DNA from: Cyclaneusma minus
Lineage: Eukaryota; Ascomycota; Leotiomycetes; Marthamycetales; Marthamycetaceae
Assembly (NCBI GenBank): GCA_037179335.1
Contig: JAKZHN010000002.1
Coordinates: forward strand, 2,046,001-2,110,000
Length of the DNA stretch: 64,000 nucleotides
Direction of reading: 5' to 3'
Both the position numbers and the translations under genes were made by a program. Below, in pieces: positions 1-9,218 of this stretch. Numbering within the stretch: the stretch's first letter is position 1; every line of letters starts with the position of its first letter. The notes under the pieces are model-generated. The model worked only from the letters and a program-made list of their open reading frames with translations, was not told the DNA's origin and did no database searches.

Positions 1-1142
1 CCGGGTAGCCGGGGATCTCGAAGTGTGGAATGTAGGTAGATGTGCCACAATTCTACAGACTCCAGGGTGTCTTTGTGGCGCTGTAGGAAACCAATAAGAG
101 CAGTATCCGTGGTGTTGCCATACATCAGACGGAGGACCTTGAGCTTCGGAAGATAGAGTCTGTCGAGAAGACTTGAAAGGTTTGGCAAACAAACAGGGTC
201 GTCTTCGTAGATCTGCTCCATTGCATTGAGATACAGCTCAGTCAAGTTCATTGCAGAGACAACGAAGTCATCAAGACGTGCGATACTGTTGTCGATGTCT
301 TCGCGCGTATCAGAATCGTATTCGTACCAGGGGCAATACTCGATCGAGATGCGCAATATTGACAGCTTGTGGAAGTTTCGAAGGGATATCGGACCCATCT
401 TGTCAAACAGGTCTTCGCCACGTTTGTCCCAGTACGAGATGTAGTTGATCCTCAATTCAATTAAGGTTGCTGCTACCTCTTCACTGGCATGTAGCAAGGC
501 AAGCAGTGCCAAAGGTTGCCCTTCGTTGTTGCCGTACCAAAGAAGGTCATTCGCACGAATCATTGTTCTTCTTTGTAGTTGGCGAACGATCGGACCTCCG
601 CTCTGAGCAGGGTCATAATGGTCATCCGGGCCATGAGCCATCTCAACATACATGTAGCAGACATCAGGTAGTAACTTCAAACCTGCTGTCAACATGTCCA
701 CCGCGGCACCGCTTGCAAAAAAGGCCTGCTGCTCTTCAGCAAGAGATCGGATGTTCTTCCAGCCTATTTCTATGTCGGTATCATAGTCGGAGGTGCCACC
801 GACGTAAATCTCGCGAGGTGTACACTCCCAATCGGGGACGATATCATCGCCAAGAAAACGCTCATCGACCATGTCGGCGACAAAAGCGATAGACCTGACG
901 CAGGCTGCCAACTTGGGCGTCGAAGTGATGCCTGCGAACTTCTGCATGTATTCAGGGAGCAGCATGACGTGGATTTGCCGGAAGAGATCTTCAGCGCCGA
1001 GGTTCGCCATGTTCCGTGAGGCCAGTCTGAGATTCTTCAGAGTCGGGTTGTCGAGTAACGAGCAGATCTTGAGGATCAGCTCGTTGGGAAGGACTGGCGC
1101 ATTGGGAGCAAGAGCTTCGCTGCTGGTTGAATTCGAAGCCAT
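1..1142 (-). CDS. F-box protein, C-terminus cut by window edge
   Basis: An open frame without introns runs from the ATG at 1142 to the left edge, about 380 codons, and is not closed there. Residues about 15-50 read as an F-box: a proline-leucine opening (VLPNELILKICSLL), then NLRLASRNM and a hydrophobic stretch. F-box proteins bind Skp1 and bring substrates to SCF ubiquitin ligases. The rest has leucine-rich spacing (NLTELYLNAM, LPKLKVLRLM, LESVELWHIYL) typical of fungal F-box proteins with irregular LRR-like tails. The start is the first ATG and is directly followed by the F-box. The substrate cannot be told. The last residues visible (RDPRLPG) recur in a decayed fragment 1.7 kb away. The F-box call is by motif only. 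Confidence 0.7.
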   Translation of the reverse strand, partial: MASNSTSSEALAPNAPVLPNELILKICSLLDNPTLKNLRLASRNMANLGAEDLFRQIHVMLLPEYMQKFAGITSTPKLAACVRSIAFVADMVDERFLGDDIVPDWECTPREIYVGGTSDYDTDIEIGWKNIRSLAEEQQAFFASGAAVDMLTAGLKLLPDVCYMYVEMAHGPDDHYDPAQSGGPIVRQLQRRTMIRANDLLWYGNNEGQPLALLALLHASEEVAATLIELRINYISYWDKRGEDLFDKMGPISLRNFHKLSILRISIEYCPWYEYDSDTREDIDNSIARLDDFVVSAMNLTELYLNAMEQIYEDDPVCLPNLSSLLDRLYLPKLKVLRLMYGNTTDTALIGFLQRHKDTLESVELWHIYLHSTLRDPRLP

Positions 1143-2743
1143 CGCGGGTATGAAGGCGGAGGTGGGCGATGGAGTGTGAGATATGGCCAGAGCGGGACGG
1201 ACTGAGGCTTTTGTTGTTGAGTATTTGTCGAAGGCGGTGCGTGGAGAATGATGGCGATGAAGTGTGCGGAGTGGGTGTGAAGATCTGGGTGGTGTAGGTC
1301 AAGTAGCGCGACTGTCACAGTGAGTGAAAGGAACAGGGATTTCGGGACGGTGGGTCCTTGTTTTATAGGCGAGGTCTTGGGACGCGTGGAAAACCAGGAA
1401 GCGAGAGTACCTGATTCTAATTTGAAGACGGCCGTTAGACCACTTGACAGCCAAATTTGTCGTGTAAGGGCCTATGACAGTCGTCAAATCACGAGGGTAG
1501 CGACGACTTATGTCACGTCTAACAAAACTTTTTTCAGTCTGTAAGTTTGTGTACGATCCGATAATCAAGATGAAACTAGGAGAGCTTTTGATTACATGAG
1601 CTATTCCTAACACTCAAACTCAGACAAAGCCATACTGCTCGGGAATGTTCCAGGCAAGTAGTGCGAGCATAGTCTAGACACACGGAAATAGTCCACGCAG
1701 TCTGAATTCAGAGACGAGGTACTCATTATCCTAATTATTTTGACAACCAGAACCCAGAGAATTGTGCATCATTTGAATTATCAGTGACGTAGCTAGCAAT
1801 TGGTTCGACCCGTATGGCTTGACCCAGGTTCGCCATGTGTCACGGTGCGCAGTAAATACCAGTGGTGGGGCGTTAAAGTAACGTTCCTTGTGTAAGGAGA
1901 GAGATTTCTCCCTTTAGATACAGGAAAGCTCTATGTGCAGGAGTGCGGCAGCGCAGGGCAGCAGACTGGGTCACGTGAACCGTTCACGTGATGACTCAGT
2001 GATACAACCTGTGCCTGCCCCGCCTTAACCACTACTCCTCCGGATCCCCAAGTTCAACTACCTAACATACCAGTGCGTTCCAAGGAACCAGCTTGCGTCG
2101 CCAGCATCGGTTCTTCCATACCACCATTGGCCGTTCTCAGAATACCGAGTGACTGTGATCAAGCTGACTTTCGGAAACTCGATTTTTGTCAAGCTCAGGT
2201 CTCCAGTACTCCCTTTTTTCTTTGTGCAAAATGGAACGGTGCTGCTATCGGGAAACTTGAAGCTATTGTGGCTTCAAAAGGCGGAGGTCGGCGCTGGAGT
2301 GTGAATGAGGACTCGAGTGGTCGGATTGCATGATGTTCGAGCGAGATCTCGAGCAAGACAAGATAGATAGACGCGAGTTGGTTTCAAGTCCGGGTCCTTT
2401 AGAGGATATTTCAGAAGTATTCGGCCTTGTCCCACTGGCTCGTACCGGGCTCTCCATACCGCGGAAAATTTGTCGACTGGTTTAGGCTTTGGAGGAGGCA
2501 CCCGTATAAACCTATTCTCTTTATCCCACTTTCATCCGCGTATCAGGCACAAACCTAGTCGAATTGAATAGCAAAAGTGGCGGCGCAACGATTGTTAGTA
2601 ATATAGTGTAATCTCGCGACTTTCGTGTCCTTCTATAGCCATAGGGGAAAGGAGAGAGCAACCCCAAGAGAGTACTCGCGGTCGAACGGTTGAGTTGAGA
2701 ATATGCGATTCGAAGCAGAGGCAATTTGCAGCAGAGAGTGTCT
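1143..2743. other. Intergenic region upstream of the F-box gene
   Basis: About 1.6 kb with no convincing gene. Several short open frames exist on both strands (for example around 2073-2333) but show no domain, no codon bias and no splice structure. The part nearest 1142 is the likely F-box promoter. The only structured element is the CACGTG palindrome annotated separately, plus a small hairpin-like GGAGAGA/TCTCC stretch near 1897-1915. Confidence 0.5.
1971..1991. promoter_or_regulatory. 21-bp palindrome with two CACGTG E-boxes
   Basis: TCACGTGAAC, one central C, then the exact reverse complement GTTCACGTGA. Each arm holds a CACGTG core, the classical site of bHLH factors (Cbf1/Pho4/SREBP type). 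The symmetry extends outward imperfectly (ACTGGGTCA on the left against TGACTCAGT on the right). Which gene it serves is unclear: it lies about 0.8 kb upstream of the F-box gene. Confidence 0.45.
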
Positions 2744-3056
2744 CTAGAGCGCCATCCACGTCTCGAGGGCAAGGACCTGCTCATCTTGCGCGTACTTGAG
2801 CTTCATTCGTTGTAGAGGACGAAGGTTTGCCATATGGAGAAGCACGTTAATCCCTGGTAAGCGGGGATCTCGACTGGTAGAAGACAGATAAATGTGCGTG
2901 AGCTCCAGTACTCGGTTTAGACAACTCAATCGCTCAGCAACCCATCTTGCTCACCTGTTTACATCCGTCCGCCAATAATCTGGGATCTCTTGGATCTGTA
3001 TCCATTCCAGATACTCGTGAGACCCCTTTGAATGTCGTCTTCTAAGTCCTGCTGTC
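2744..3056 (-). pseudogene. C-terminal fragment of an F-box paralogue
   Basis: On the minus strand a frame reads THIYLSSTSRDPRLPG, then about 35 more residues to a TAG at 2744-2746. It matches the last visible residues of the F-box gene at the left edge (HIYLHSTLRDPRLPG) in the same spacing. The same frame continues upstream with coding-like sequence (EYLEWIQIQEIPDYW) but is cut by a TGA at 2951-2953. A GTGAGC after AACAG may instead be a splice donor, so the stop may lie in an intron. No F-box N-terminus is found upstream. It looks like the tail of a duplicated, broken F-box gene. A short true 3' exon of an undetected gene is the alternative. Confidence 0.45.
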
Positions 3057-3351
3057 AATACTCAGTTTAGATAAGAAAGAAAAAGTATGGGCAACCGTCG
3101 TGCCAATTTGGGAATATGAAATGCAATGAGCGGTACTTAGCTGCCAATTTGGGTTCTGGAACAAAGCTATATATAGCATAGCAAGTGAGACTGAAAGAGC
3201 AATTTGAAATCGAATGAGATAGTTGGAATCGAGAGTTGAAGTGAGAATCGGCGAACGAGGAAAGCTTAATACCAAAGACTCTCGATGAAAAGGTTGGCTG
3301 TCAAGGTTTGTGTAAGCCCGCCATGACTCATGACCAAAAGACGTTTCCAAA

Positions 3352-5719
3352 CTACGTCCACATGATATAATCCACTTTAACGCATTTGGGCTGCCAAAGA
3401 TCCGTCTCATCCTGCTCCCACCGAGGTCCGCCTCCAGGCCTCCTACCAGGACCTCCGCCATGTCCACCATATCCATAAGGCGGTCTGGAGTAAGGATCAT
3501 GAGGCTGACCATCACCTGGACGCATGGGCGGACCGTAGTCAGGGGCTGGACGGCCGAATTTCTGTCTGCCTACCATCGGCCACATCGGAATATAGCCTAA
3601 AACACATTAGCAGGTATCTACGTCGGCGACCAAGTCTTGGTCTGATCACTTACACATTTCCTAATACACAGGTCAGTTCCAGCGTGTCAGCACGGCCGTC
3701 TGATCAGGAATTGAACTTACATCCCAAGCACAAACTCTTTCACATTTCGCGTATTCGCCAGCCCACCCTAGCCAGGCCATCAGCTCCTCCAGGCCTTCCT
3801 GCCAGAAAGCGTTCTCCTCCAGCAAATTCGGCACATTCGCATCGAGAGCTTTCTCGAAGTACCCATAGCGAGCGGCCCATTGTCTTTCAACCGCAAAGGC
3901 GACATCTACAATCACCGAGCAGATACCAGTCATCGTCTCTTCCACAGCCCACTTCAGCGTCTGCTCCTCCGGACTCAGCTCAATTCCTTCTTCCGGATCA
4001 AGCAATCTCGTATAGTGAAAGCGGCATCGAGAGAATGTGTCTTGGTATAATGCAGAACCCGGCTTCCAGATATCGTGAAATTCGGCCGTCCCAGTGGCAG
4101 CAGGGTATCTCAGGGAAGTCACGAGGAATGTGTGACCGTGGTCTCTCACATAAGAGAGCCAGCGCTTCACTTCGGTTTTGTTGTTCGTGTCGATGTCCCG
4201 AACCATTGCAATAGTGTTTCTGTATCGAAGAAGGCCTCCGGCGTATTGCTGGACTATGTCATTTGTCAACGCATGCCAATCCATACCGCTGCAATGTGCC
4301 GAGTCAGCAGAGGTGTCATTCAAAATGGATGCCAGCACGCGCTCGCTGTTTGATCTCATCAATTCAGCCTCTTCTGTAGTGACGTGTTCAAGTGTATGAG
4401 ACCGGCGGCGACGACTTAGTTTTTGCAATGCGAGAGTTCGATTCCCTCGCTCTCCTGGACCGGTCCAGAATCCTTCTTCGGTGAGATTGAGTGCTTTGCA
4501 TTCGCCGAGTGATCTTTTGAGATGCTGATGTTGAAAGATTGGAGAATAAAAGCTCATGATCCTGCAACTGATAATTTTGGCTTTGGTTTCACCTCGGAGA
4601 GGGCCGAGGCCGGATTGTCCGTAAACCTCAGCAGCGCTTTTGAACCATCTTTGAACAGTTAGGATTTGATGTCCAGTTGGACAGATGAACTCGGGAGATC
4701 AACTTACTCCCATCCCTGGCTTCGGAGAAATGGCTCTTCTTGACCTTCGTGCCTCCAATTTGGTGGTGGACTACCAATAGGTTCAAGTGAATGATTTGAT
4801 GGTGGAGGAGGCGATGGAAGAGGATAATAGGACGACGACGTTGAAGCTTCGTGTCGTTCCATGGGAAAGAAATCCGTTTCAATAACATTCATATCTGACG
4901 AGGCCGGCACCAGTGGTGCGGTAACATTGACATGAGAAGTCAGGCGTAACGAAGGGCTGGAGAAATTGCACCAGATCATTTCGAAGCCGGCATTCATCCT
5001 GATGATCCCTTCAAAGCCCCAGCCCGCTCCTCCAAGTTCGGATTGCACGAGCCATTTGCAGAGACCGTCAGCACGCAGATATTCATCTACCAAACCTCGG
5101 AACCCCCTCCCGTTGTGCGGTAGTCCAGTGACATTACCATAGATGTGCAGCATTTGACTGTCCATTCGATTTGCACCCATGAGAGTTGCAGATTCGCCAT
5201 CGAAATAGATACACTTGACTGTGCGAGTGGTCTGGTATGTGAGAAGATGGGAGTTCCTTGAGCTGCCCATGATACCATATGCCATTCCGCTAAAATATGA
5301 TCAACACGGTGAAACGATTGAGTGACGAATGAGAATAAACAGAAACAGTAAGAGCAATGCTCTCATGGAAAGAATATGGAATCCACTTACACGTCAAATG
5401 CGAGCCACTCCGGACTTGAAGGGAAACCCTCATCCAGATGCCCGTGAAACAGCTCGGTGAAGCGCGGAATCTCGCAAGGCACAATGCCGTGTCCAAGCGG
5501 GAAGAAAGTGTTTGGCCATTGCTGAAGAAGACCATAAGTCGAAGCAAAGAAGTGAGGTGCCGAAGAAGTAAAGTTCAGCTTCCAGGGGCTTGTCGCTGAA
5601 CCATAGTTGGATTCTGAGCCTGCAAGTGGTTGCTGCTGGAGGGCTCGTCCAAGTCCTGCGAAGACGATGGCAACGAGTAGGCGGGAGAGCGTGCAGCCCA
5701 GACCCACAAAGACTAACAT
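3352..5719 (-). CDS. Conserved fungal secretory/membrane protein, five exons
   Basis: Exons, in coding order: 5719-5391, 5289-4708, 4648-3721, 3660-3654, 3596-3352. All donors are GTAAGT and the frame closes exactly (2091 nt, 696 aa). The N-terminus (MLVFVGLGCTL...VAIVFAGLG) is a signal peptide or signal anchor. The rest has N-glycosylation sequons (NFT, NVT), conserved-looking blocks (PNTFFPLGHGIVPC, YFDGESATLMG) and a proline/glycine-rich tail (RPPYGYGGHGGGPG). Family members I recall are ascomycete secretory-pathway proteins of unknown role; no enzyme motif is seen. The start is the first ATG, directly before the hydrophobic segment; the frame opens further upstream but without another ATG. 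The fourth exon is only 7 nt long. Confidence 0.75.
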
Positions 5720-6432
5720 TTTATCGTGGCTTCCATGTAAGGGACCCAAAAACGAAGATTCATACTCGTTCGTGATGGAATATGCATTTTCTGTAATGGT
5801 TTTTTGGGGTTGAGTTGAAGGTTTTGCGCTGTCTTCGGCCGCGTCAGCGCGATAAGAAACCAATCACCGTCTTGGCTCGTGCTTATGTAAGTTCGCCACC
5901 GCCATAGTAGCTCAAGTTAAAACAAGCAACGACTCAGATGTTCCAAGATGCCGATTTTGAGTGTTCATTGAGTCTATTTCACTATTTCTGACTAGTGAAA
6001 ACTTTCGATATGTACCTGGATAGTTTCTAGCTCGTTAAAATTCCATGGATCATTTCCTAGAGCTGGCGTCACGTGACCGAGGAATTGCTAACAACGAAAC
6101 CCTTCACAAATGAAAGCTGCCTAGGAATTCTAGCTTCTAGAAACCCCCAAGGGATAATCGTATGATTGGCTGCCTGATCAGGGGCTTGTTTGCAAGCAAA
6201 TCGATGCATGTCATGTCGATCGAGGGACCCATGATGTAACAACAGCTTCACTTTGACGTCAGTCACTCGACCCCACCAGAACGGTTTGACATAAATACAT
6301 TTACCTGACTCCCAGCTTCGTACCCTTTCATCTTCCAATTCAAAATCCAAAACCAATTTCGATTCCAGAACTTTGCGATATCTTCAATTCCAACCATCAA
6401 AACCACACCTCGCTTCTACAAATACCTCCAAT
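5720..6432. other. Divergent promoter region
   Basis: Lies between two divergently transcribed genes. Holds one CACGTG core (6070-6075, in GTCACGTGACC) and, near the rightward gene, a CT-rich leader and an ATAAATAC stretch (about 6291) that could act as a TATA-like element. No coding evidence. Confidence 0.5.
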
Positions 6433-7160
6433 ATGTCAGCTTCGAGGAACGCAGATGCCATGACGCCCGCTCAGGGCGAGTTCAACTCCCACGTGGAGAG
6501 AGATGAGCCTATGATGACCAAAGGCGTAAGTTACCTAGTTGAAAAACAATCCTTTCACTCCTCCCATCGTGCCCGCTCTCCCCAATCATTCCTACGACTT
6601 CCTAAACCCGCTTCTATTCGAATATCTCCACCATCCTGTTCTCCCCATCCCGGAAGCACCAACCCTCGTTTTTCAAACAAACTAACACCACCCAGCACGC
6701 CCCCGGCGTCAAAGTAGGCAACGACACCAAACCCGAATTCCACGCGCAAACCCTCCCCGCCGGCAGCGCCCCCAGCTCCTCCACCTACACGCCCAACCCA
6801 GTCAACGAAACCCCCGGTCAAGCCAACAACGCCTCCATCGCCAAAGAATCCTGGACGTCCGCTGCTGACACAATCGTCGGTGCTTCGAGCGCAGATGTGC
6901 ATAAAGGTTACGGCGTTCCTCCTTCTGGTCAAACGGCGAGAGAGATTCGGGGAGGTGAGAAGAAGGAGATGAGTGGATTGGAGGGAAGGGGGGCTGGTGT
7001 GGGAGAGGAGACGCAGAGAGTGTTGGGGAATGATAGGGATCATGTTAAGGGGGGTGAGGGGAAGGTGGGTCATGGGAGTGGGGAGGAGAGGTTTGATTAT
7101 AAGGATACGGGGGATAGGTTGCCGGTGAGCTCGGAGGAGTTGGCGGCGGAGAGGACATAA
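6433..7160 (+). CDS. Small hydrophilic conserved fungal protein
   Basis: Two exons, 6433-6525 and 6696-7160, joined across an intron with donor GTAAGT, branch CTAAC and acceptor CCCAG. The product is about 185 aa, very hydrophilic and rich in Gly, Glu, Asn and Thr, with no membrane segment or signal peptide. Motifs FHAQTLPAG, NPVNETPGQANN and GLEGRGAGV belong to a widespread but uncharacterised ascomycete family that resembles stress-induced, largely disordered proteins. The ATG at 6433 is the first in frame after a pyrimidine-rich leader. The downstream part of the gene is strikingly G-rich on the coding strand. A stress role is inferred from composition only. Confidence 0.7.
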
Positions 7161-7618
7161 GCTAGGATGAGGATGGGATGAAGCCAGTGCTGGGAATTGC
7201 CCCATTCGAAGGCATCTGATTTGGCGATGAGAAGCTGCTCGCTCGCGAGAGCTGGACCTGTGAGGAAAATCTCATGTATGATTAGCAAGAAGCAATGTGA
7301 AGACAGGTCTGTAAAGCAGTTGGCAGATCCATTGATTGCCTCGAGTGACTACTAATGTCAAGAGTCCGAGAATGTAATACTACCGTTCCCATGCAACTTG
7401 AATATCAGAGCATGGGCCAACGTTAACCCGGTTGGTAAATACTACCGTAAAAGTAATACCGTGCAGTTTACCGCATAGTCATTCTTCCATGCCAGTGCAC
7501 CTTTCCCTCCTTTTGTTTCCCATGTAAACGCCTTTTCCACGAGCGCCCATTTTCATTGTGCCATCCACGCTGGCATAAGTCCCAACCCCAAATCCTTTCA
7601 GCAAACACCTAATCCCAA
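7161..7618. other. 3' intergenic region between convergent genes
   Basis: About 460 bp between two convergent genes. No coding potential or repeat recognised. It should contain both 3' UTRs. Confidence 0.5.
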
Positions 7619-8305
7619 TCATGGGTTCCACACATTCGTCTCTTTACCCTCGGGCGTCTTCGGCACCACATCCGCCTTCACATCAGCAAAGCCTTTGCCA
7701 GACTTGTTGATAACGGCCGTCTTCGGCACCACATCCGCCTTCACATCAGCAAGGCCTTTGCCAGACTTGTTGATAACGGCCGTCTTCCCACTTGACATGC
7801 GCACCTCGGTATGGCTCTTGACAGTCACCGGCACACAGCTGTAAATCCATCTGGCAACCAAGAAGGACGAGACAGCCCAGACCCAAACTCCCAGACCGAA
7901 GGAGAAGGCGATGACCAGCGAAGGAACGAGGAAGAACAGGGCGACGCCGGCCCAGAACAAAGTGAAGAGAACAGCGAGAGTGGCGGAGAAGAGCACAGTG
8001 CTTATGAGGAAGGCGATGAAGATGAAAAGGGGTGTAGAACAGAGAAGGAGCTGGATGAAGAGGAAAGCCTGTTGGGGTCGGAATTAGTCGTTGCGATGAG
8101 AAAGAATTGATGCGACATTTCACGACACATTGAGCTGGGAGAGTCTTTCAGGACTTACGGCTTGGTAGGGAGAGTCATGGGCAAAGGCTGAGGCCTGTCT
8201 GTACCACTGTTGACGCACTTGGGGACTGACGAAGTTGTCAAGGAGAGCTCCAGCGCGCTCGAAGATGCTCGCGCCATTGGACTTGGAATTCTGCTGATAA
8301 CCCAT
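7619..8305 (-). CDS. Promethin/LDAF1-like membrane protein
   Basis: Two exons, 8305-8159 and 8068-7619 (donor GTAAGT, acceptor CAACAG), give 198 aa. Residues about 15-40 form an amphipathic region (FERAGALLDNFVSPQVRQQW). It is followed by an unbroken hydrophobic stretch (about 50-125) made of hairpin-like segments (LLLCSTPLFIFIAFLI, LFTLFWAGVALFFLVPSLVI, FGLGVWVWAVSSFLV). This layout is that of promethin-domain proteins, partners of seipin at ER-lipid droplet contacts. The tail carries two copies of a 21-residue hydrophilic repeat. The start is the ATG right before the conserved N-terminus. Family assignment is by architecture, so another small ER hairpin protein is possible. Confidence 0.6.
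7656..7781 (-). repeat. 63-bp tandem duplication inside a coding region
   Basis: Two head-to-tail 63-bp copies (7656-7718 and 7719-7781) differ at one position. They encode the 21-residue unit TAVINKSGKG(L/F)ADVKADVVPK twice and keep the frame. The near identity points to a recent event. Confidence 0.9.
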
Positions 8306-8608
8306 CTTTGACGATTGCGAAGTTTTTAATTCTGAATGCGAAGTTCGGAAATGGTTAGGCTTAGCTGGTTTCCAGCTTCCTGTCAAAAGCGAAGAAGTAG
8401 GGAGCACGAAGAACATTGAAGGTAGGATGCATGAGGTCATGAACTTGATGATGGCACGCCGGCACGGAAGGAACGCGACCGCGATAGGCGCACACCGCCC
8501 ATGATTTCTCGCACACCAGCGTTTCGATCTTCGTCACATGTGCAATTACAATTCGGATTACGACCGACCATGCAAGTTACGAACAGCATTGACCTCTATT
8601 CTGTATAT

Positions 8609-8620
8609 GGTCACGTGACC
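8609..8620. promoter_or_regulatory. Palindromic CACGTG site
   Basis: GGTCACGTGACC is a perfect 12-bp palindrome around a bHLH-type E-box, lying in a divergent promoter. Confidence 0.45.
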
Positions 8621-8642
8621 TGTTTCTTGACTTTGTAGATCG

Positions 8643-8666
8643 GTCGCGCTAGAGCTTTAGCGCGAC
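8643..8666. promoter_or_regulatory. 9-bp inverted repeat, 6-bp loop
   Basis: GTCGCGCTA, six bases (GAGCTT), then TAGCGCGAC: both arms match exactly. Possible binding site for a dimeric factor; no known fungal motif fits exactly. Confidence 0.4.
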
Positions 8667-9218
8667 GGCAATCTGGCGCGAAATTTTTGGCCTCCCAGAG
8701 CCGCATCGACCCTATGTGAAGCGAGTTGGAGAAAACAGCCGGGTCCCGAAGGACGAATTGATTCTCACTACTTGAGTACCTACCTTATATATGCACTCCC
8801 CTTCTGCCTGCACCGTCAGTGCACCTCTCACTATGTTCCTCTCGTATCTGATTGCATACACTAATCCTCAAGACTCCAAGTCTCCACTTTCCAGTTTCCC
8901 TATGTCGCGTGTGATGTCCTCGCGTTCCTTCATCTGCCAGCCACAAGTATGGATATCGCAAGATCAGGTATACAACCCTTTTCAACCATGCTTCTCACCA
9001 CAGCAAGTACCGTGGTCGAAACTTTGCTTTCTGCACCTTGAGCATCCGTCTTTCTGCAGACGGTCACGCTCTGCCTCGAGGACCTAGTGTACCACTGTTG
9101 GAGTCCAACAATCAACTTTTTCCATTTCTTTTCACAACTTCCCATTCAACACTCGCACAATCCTTCGTTTTTCAACTTTTGAAACCCACCTTGTCACCCA
9201 AGTTGGTGCTCCGTCGCG

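Larger units (their letters stand above)
8306..9218. other. Divergent promoter region with inverted repeats
   Basis: Separates the promethin-like gene (-) from the RING-finger gene (+). It contains a perfect 12-bp palindrome (8609-8620), a 9-bp inverted repeat (8643-8666) and a TGGCGCGAAA stretch at about 8672 resembling an MBF/E2F-type site. Short open frames from 8791 onward have no supporting features and probably lie in the leader of the rightward gene. Confidence 0.5.

Noticed and set aside
2073..2333. 86-codon open frame between F-box sequences
   Set aside because: No ATG, domain or splice support; the opposite strand is equally open.
5391..5863. Longer N-terminus for the membrane protein (from 5863)
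   Set aside because: The frame opens there with TTG, not ATG; the ATG at 5719 directly precedes the hydrophobic signal segment.
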